Shown here: positions 7,490 through 10,551 of the stretch, one piece after another
How positions within the stretch are numbered: the stretch's first letter is position 1
How the letters are laid out: the number at the start of each line of letters is the position of its first letter
Source: DAOTUL01 sp034437435
GTDB lineage: Bacteria > Chloroflexota > Anaerolineae > Aggregatilineales > Phototrophicaceae
NCBI GenBank assembly: GCA_964417785.1
Contig: CAYQJO010000155.1
Coordinates: 1-10,551 of the forward strand
DNA: 10,551 nt
Direction: 5' to 3'
The notes under the pieces: model-generated
Told to the model about the DNA's origin: nothing
Databases searched by the model: none
The model's input: the letters and a program-made list of their open reading frames with translations, nothing else
Program-made: the position numbers and the translations under genes

Positions 7490-8143
7490 TTAAACCTCCT
7501 CTTCTTCTTGAACTTCGGGCATGGCCTTGCGCTTGATCGGTTCGACGATCAGTTGCAGACCTGTGCGTTCGACAACCATCACCGGCGTTCCGGCGGGTAT
7601 CGCCTGCTCTTCATCGTCGCTTCTGGCCGACCACGACTCACTGTTGACATGAACCGCACCAACCGGGTTGATCTCCCGTGTGACCCGCCCGATCTGACCG
7701 ACGAGCAAATCGTCCTTGTCGGCCACTGGCTGTTGAGCAGCGCGGCGCAGCATCGGTATCAGAATCATCTGGTGATAGGCCAGCGGAATGACGAGGGTGA
7801 GCGCGATGAGAAAGTACGACGCAGTGAGTCCGTCAAACAGGGCCAACGCGCCAGCCCCTTGCAAGACCAGCCCACCGACGGCCAATGGTGCATACTGTTG
7901 TTTGATAAACGGCATGACCATGAACATCGAAATACCGATGACGATCATCAGCGCGGCCAGCCAGTTGGTTGGCATCTGGCTCAAAATTACAATGCTGCCA
8001 ACCAGCCCCAGCAAACCAATACCTTCAAAAACGCCTGTACCGGGAATGTAGGCTGCGGTGACGCCAATCCATAGGCTGATGACGAAGGCCAGATAGATCA
8101 CGTTTGGATCAACAGTGGCAGGATCAATCGTAAATGGTCCCAC
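7490..8143 (-). CDS. nfeD: NfeD family membrane protein (short form, no protease domain)
   Basis: This 217-residue protein has about five membrane segments (roughly 15-34, 38-54, 60-80, 84-104, 107-130), then a cytoplasmic OB-fold domain (about 147-203, starting LVGQIGRVTREINPVG), and an acidic tail QEEEEV. This is the short NfeD type without the N-terminal ClpP-like serine protease. NfeD proteins are partners of SPFH proteins, and the next gene is one. I chose the GTG at 8141-8143: a perfect AGGAGG (8149-8154) stands 5 bases ahead. The frame extends to an ATG at 8200, but that lies upstream of the SD and the predicted promoter, in a palindrome. The codons of the acidic tail supply the SD for the downstream gene. 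The promoter is probably the extended -10 at 8175-8183. Confidence 0.9.
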   Translation of the reverse strand: MGPFTIDPATVDPNVIYLAFVISLWIGVTAAYIPGTGVFEGIGLLGLVGSIVILSQMPTNWLAALMIVIGISMFMVMPFIKQQYAPLAVGGLVLQGAGALALFDGLTASYFLIALTLVIPLAYHQMILIPMLRRAAQQPVADKDDLLVGQIGRVTREINPVGAVHVNSESWSARSDDEEQAIPAGTPVMVVERTGLQLIVEPIKRKAMPEVQEEEEV

Positions 8144-8174
8144 AACTTCCTCCTGTAAACCTGCTTTCCACTTC

Positions 8175-8183
8175 AGTATATCA
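8175..8183 (-). promoter_or_regulatory. Extended -10 promoter of nfeD
   Basis: Read on the - strand the sequence is TGATATACT, i.e. TG-n-TATACT, an extended -10 box. Transcription would start near 8168, about 25 bases before the GTG start and just ahead of the SD. No good -35 box exists at the right distance; that place is taken by one arm of the palindrome at 8196-8224. The same 11-base TGATATACTGA occurs at 9540-9550 on the + strand, ahead of another gene. Confidence 0.5.
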
Positions 8184-8195
8184 CTATAATGATTA

Positions 8196-8224
8196 CGCAC
8201 TCCCCCTGAGATTGGGGGAGTGTG
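8196..8224. promoter_or_regulatory. Inverted repeat in the divergent promoter region
   Basis: ACTCCCCC (8199-8206) and GGGGGAGT (8214-8221) form a perfect 8-bp inverted repeat with a 7-base spacer, extended by CGC/GTG (one wobble) to 11 bp. It lies between the diverging nfeD and M20 genes, over the -35 position of the nfeD promoter, and between two TATAAT boxes on the + strand (8185-8190 and 8244-8249). No T-tract follows on either strand, so it is not an intrinsic terminator. It could be an operator for a dimeric repressor or an RNA hairpin at the 5' end of a rightward transcript. Confidence 0.5.
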
Positions 8225-8243
8225 CGATTGCTCATATTTCCGC

Positions 8244-8249
8244 TATAAT
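8244..8249 (+). promoter_or_regulatory. Candidate -10 box for the M20 amidohydrolase gene
   Basis: A perfect TATAAT lies 42 bases before the likely TTG start. The -35 position (near 8221) has no good match, and there is no TG extension, so activator help or a different promoter is possible. A second perfect TATAAT at 8185-8190, also without a clear -35 box, would start transcription at the foot of the inverted repeat. Confidence 0.35.
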
Positions 8250-8291
8250 TGGCCCGCAAATCCGCATGTAAACGACGGGCTTGCACATACT

Positions 8292-9542
8292 TTGGTCAAC
8301 TATCAACAACTTCGGATCAACCCGGACCGGCTTCTCGCAGATTTCAACGAACTGGCACAAATCGGTGCGACAGTTAACAACGGTATCAGCCGTCTGGCAC
8401 TCTCCAACGAGGACTTACAGGCACGGGCCTGGCTGGCGGGCCGGCTTGAGGATATTGGCCTTTTCATCCGCGATGACGATGCAGCCAATCTAAGCGGCGT
8501 ACTCCTGAGCAATAACCCGAATGCCAAACACCTGCTGATTGGTTCACATCTGGATAGTGTGCCGGATGGTGGCCGCTATGACAGTTCACTGGGAGTTCTG
8601 GCGGCCCTGGAATGTGTACGGATCATCAAAGAAACCGGCATCAAACTGCCCGTCCATCTTGAGATCATCGACTTCACTGATGAAGAGGGCTGCTGGCAAT
8701 CATTGTTCGGCAGCCGAGCGCTAACCGGACAGTTGGCCCGGACCCATACCAACGATAAGAGCATCGATTATGGCCCGTTCAGGGCCGCTTTATTTCGTGC
8801 AGGTATTCGTCCGGCAGACATCCATAAAGCACAGCGCGATCCCACCACTATCGCTGGTTATCTGGAAGTCCATATTGAGCAGGGCAAGCAGTTAGACGAG
8901 GCTGATATGGACATCGGCGTCGTGACCAGCATTGTCGGGCGCACAACGTACCGGATTTCGTTTATCGGTCAGGCGTCGCACAGCGGCACAACCCTCATGG
9001 TTGAACGTCGTGATGCCCTGCTGGGGGCGTCACACTTTATTACCTCCGCCCACAGTTTCATCCGTGAGCGCTATCCGCAGGGGATTTTCAACTGCGGCAA
9101 CATCCGGGTCACACCCGGTTCCTTCAACATTATCCCCGCCAGAGCCGATCTAACCATCGAATGCCGCCATGCGGACCGGGTGCTGCTGGAAGAGATGGAA
9201 GAGCGGTTGGTCGATCTGGCGCAAGAGAAGGCATCGCAGTACCAGCTAAGGCTTGAAGTCGAGCGCGTGGTCCATATGCCAGCAGCGACCATGTCCGGTC
9301 GGTCGGTACTAGCCGCGGAAAAGGCCGCCAGAGATGTCGGCGTCAAATCTATGCGCATGGTCAGCTATGCCGGCCACGACGCCCAGATTATGAGTACCTA
9401 CACGCCGACGGGCATGATCTTCGTTCCCTCTGTCGATGGCATCAGTCACAGTCCTAAAGAGTTCACTGAATGGCGGCATGTCGTGATGGGGTCCAACGTC
9501 CTGCTCCAGACCATCCTCCGTCTGACCCTGGAAGAATCATGA
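8292..9542 (+). CDS. M20 family hydantoinase/carbamoylase (Zn-dependent amidohydrolase)
   Basis: This is a 416-residue member of the M20 amidohydrolases that includes N-carbamoyl-L-amino acid hydrolase, allantoate amidohydrolase and beta-ureidopropionase. These cleave a carbamoyl or ureido group with a two-metal site. From the chosen start, metal ligands are visible: H86 in GSHLDSVPDGGRYDSSLG, D97 in the same motif, E132 in DFTDEEG (E131 as base), H194 in EVHIEQG and H362 in SYAGHDAQ. GQASHSGTTLMVERRDAL near 226-243 and DGISHSPKE near 382-390 are further hallmarks. The frame is open to a GTG at 8220, but that codon lies in an inverted repeat upstream of the predicted -10. The TTG at 8292 gives the usual short lead-in to RINPDRLLADF, though its SD is weak. 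Its stop TGA forms part of the next promoter. The substrate cannot be fixed from sequence alone. Confidence 0.9.
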   Translation: MVNYQQLRINPDRLLADFNELAQIGATVNNGISRLALSNEDLQARAWLAGRLEDIGLFIRDDDAANLSGVLLSNNPNAKHLLIGSHLDSVPDGGRYDSSLGVLAALECVRIIKETGIKLPVHLEIIDFTDEEGCWQSLFGSRALTGQLARTHTNDKSIDYGPFRAALFRAGIRPADIHKAQRDPTTIAGYLEVHIEQGKQLDEADMDIGVVTSIVGRTTYRISFIGQASHSGTTLMVERRDALLGASHFITSAHSFIRERYPQGIFNCGNIRVTPGSFNIIPARADLTIECRHADRVLLEEMEERLVDLAQEKASQYQLRLEVERVVHMPAATMSGRSVLAAEKAARDVGVKSMRMVSYAGHDAQIMSTYTPTGMIFVPSVDGISHSPKEFTEWRHVVMGSNVLLQTILRLTLEES

Positions 9543-9548
9543 TATACT
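9540..9548 (+). promoter_or_regulatory. Extended -10 promoter of the IDH-derived gene
   Basis: TGATATACT (TG-n-TATACT) overlaps the M20 stop codon. A CTGACC at 9522-9527 could be a -35 box, although the 15-base spacing is short. Transcription would start near 9555, about 22 bases before the ATG at 9577. The 11 bases 9540-9550 (TGATATACTGA) are identical to those of the nfeD promoter. Confidence 0.45.
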
Positions 9549-9576
9549 GAGTAGCTGTTCATTTCAGGGAGGAAAT

Positions 9577-10098
9577 ATGGTTGCGATTATGGTGGCCCGG
9601 GGCGATGGCATTGGGCCAGAGATTATCACACCCCAGGGCGGTGGTTACAAAAGCATCAATGTCACCATGCGCAAAACGCTCGGACTATACGCCAATATCC
9701 GCCCGGTACGATCCTACCATCCGATTCGATCCGGCCACAAAGAACTGGTCGGTTTAGACCTGTTCCTGGACTGGCAGACCGAAAACGGACGCGACCCGGA
9801 TGAACTGGCGGCGGCTCTCTCCAAGATCAATGGCGATGAGCTGCAACTGGTCATGATTACCAATCGCGGGCAGAAGGTCTGGCCGGAGAGGCATCCAGAG
9901 ACATTCTGCACCGATCACTGGCGCTGCCGTTTCCAGACGCCGGGTGAGGGACCGCTGCCCGGTGCCGCCATCACCCATGCACAGATTGTCTCACTGTTGG
10001 AACGGGCGCATGCTGCCGGGTTAGACTTCATAAAGATCGAGAACCTCTACCGCTTTGATGGCGAACTCGGGTTTTCGTTGGGGCAGGGGCAGACATAA
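9577..10098 (+). CDS. Miniature isocitrate dehydrogenase-derived protein (N-terminal scraps plus C-terminal domain)
   Basis: This 173-residue protein reads as pieces of a Thermus-type NADP isocitrate dehydrogenase, which is normally close to 500 residues. Residues 1-16 (VARGDGIGPEI) match the N-terminus. Residues 17-49 (ITPQGGGYKSINVTMRKTLG, then YANIRPVRSYHP) match the isocitrate-binding segment, keeping S26, N28 and R32. Residues from about 56 to 173 match the extra C-terminal domain (VGLDLFLDW, MITNRGQKVWP, DHWRCRF, FDGELGF). Missing are about 60 residues after GPEI and well over 200 between SYHP and the C-terminal domain, including the catalytic Tyr and Lys, the metal-binding Asp residues and the cofactor site. 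It cannot be an active dehydrogenase. The frame is intact, with a strong SD (AGGGAGG, 4 bases before ATG). It could be a young in-frame relic or a small protein kept for the C-terminal domain, perhaps as an IDH partner. The next gene starts 5 bases after its stop. Confidence 0.8.
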   Translation: MVAIMVARGDGIGPEIITPQGGGYKSINVTMRKTLGLYANIRPVRSYHPIRSGHKELVGLDLFLDWQTENGRDPDELAAALSKINGDELQLVMITNRGQKVWPERHPETFCTDHWRCRFQTPGEGPLPGAAITHAQIVSLLERAHAAGLDFIKIENLYRFDGELGFSLGQGQT

Positions 10099-10103
10099 TT
10101 TCG

Positions 10104-10551
10104 ATGACTCCATCACTGTTTGAGCTGCTGCACCGGCAAATCGGGGACAGACTTCCCGTTACAACCTTGACGAAATCGACGCTGGTGCATCTTTCACACA
10201 CTCTGGAAGATACTGTCCTGCGCGAACGACTGCCAGCCGTCATCATGACCGGATTCCAGGAATCGAGCTACTGGCGACAGGAGACACAGCGCTATCAGGC
10301 GCTGGCCGGGGTGGCGCGGCAGGTATGTATCTTTGCGGGCGAGCCGCTGCCACCGGAGAGTTCGGCGTCACAAATCCACATCGAACTGGCAGAGGATGAT
10401 TTTCTCCGCCAGGAATGGTTTCTATTGATTCTGTCGGATAAGTTCTGTGTGCTGCTGTGTGGGCTGGACCGGCAAACATCGACAGCCAACGAGGCCATCC
10501 GCGAATTCGATACCGTCTGGACATTTGACGGCGATGTCATTGAGGTCGCGT
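10104..10551 (+). CDS. DICT-domain sensor protein, N-terminal part (cut by window edge)
   Basis: An open frame starts at ATG 10104 and runs off the window after 149 codons. The sequence resembles the DICT sensory domain: SLFELLHRQIGD (4-15), a helix LVHLSHTLEDTVLRE near 27-41, GFQESSYWRQETQRYQALA (50-68), a strand QVCIFAGE, then EWFLLILSDKFCVLLC near 104-119 and FDTVWTFDGDVIEVA at the end. DICT domains usually sit at the N-terminus of diguanylate cyclases, histidine kinases or other regulators, so a GGDEF or kinase domain probably follows outside the window. The start is 5 bases after the IDH-derived stop, with only a distant purine-rich stretch (AGGGGC) as SD, so translation is probably coupled. 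The ligand is unknown. Confidence 0.75.
   Translation, partial: MTPSLFELLHRQIGDRLPVTTLTKSTLVHLSHTLEDTVLRERLPAVIMTGFQESSYWRQETQRYQALAGVARQVCIFAGEPLPPESSASQIHIELAEDDFLRQEWFLLILSDKFCVLLCGLDRQTSTANEAIREFDTVWTFDGDVIEVA

Noticed and set aside
8220..8291. N-terminal extension of the M20 protein from a GTG at 8220
   Set aside because: The GTG lies in the inverted repeat upstream of a TATAAT box, the extension (CDCSYFRYNW) does not resemble family N-termini, and no SD precedes it.

Overview
The window looks like chromosomal DNA of a free-living bacterium with moderately high GC content. Compact genes, GTG and TTG starts, strong Shine-Dalgarno (SD) sequences and the mix of families fit Chloroflexota best: a split M16B peptidase pair, a GH78-like hydrolase, an NfeD/SPFH pair, a Thermus-type isocitrate dehydrogenase (IDH) C-terminal domain and a DICT domain. 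This placement is an inference from gene content, with no ribosomal marker to anchor it. I see no phage, CRISPR, tRNA, rRNA or insertion-sequence transposase.

Layout. Six genes run leftward from a divergent control region near 8145-8290, and three run rightward. Reading leftward from that region come nfeD and an SPFH/stomatin-like gene, which form a two-gene membrane operon closed by a clear intrinsic terminator (6492-6530). Next is a large GH78 (alpha-L-rhamnosidase-like) enzyme whose SD lies only 7 bases past that terminator. Then, behind their own extended -10 promoter, two M16B peptidase genes overlap by 4 bases. The last is a secreted PQQ-type sugar dehydrogenase whose upstream region carries a doublet of REP-like palindromes (1338-1396). 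Rightward are an M20-family hydantoinase/carbamoylase, a 173-residue protein that looks like an isocitrate dehydrogenase with most of its catalytic part missing, and the start of a DICT-domain sensor cut by the window edge.

How the genes work together. The two M16 proteins are complementary: the upstream one carries the zinc site (HWVEH plus a distal Glu) and the downstream one has lost it but keeps an Arg/Tyr pair, so they probably form one heterodimeric protease. NfeD and the SPFH protein are a standard partner pair at the membrane. The other neighbours share no obvious pathway.

Most notable observations. (1) The miniature IDH-derived protein appears to have two in-frame internal deletions but keeps an intact reading frame, a strong SD and a plausible promoter. 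(2) The REP-like doublet has a GTAGG foot on each arm. (3) The nfeD promoter and the mini-IDH promoter share an 11-base TGATATACTGA box. I found no convincing new multi-gene system.
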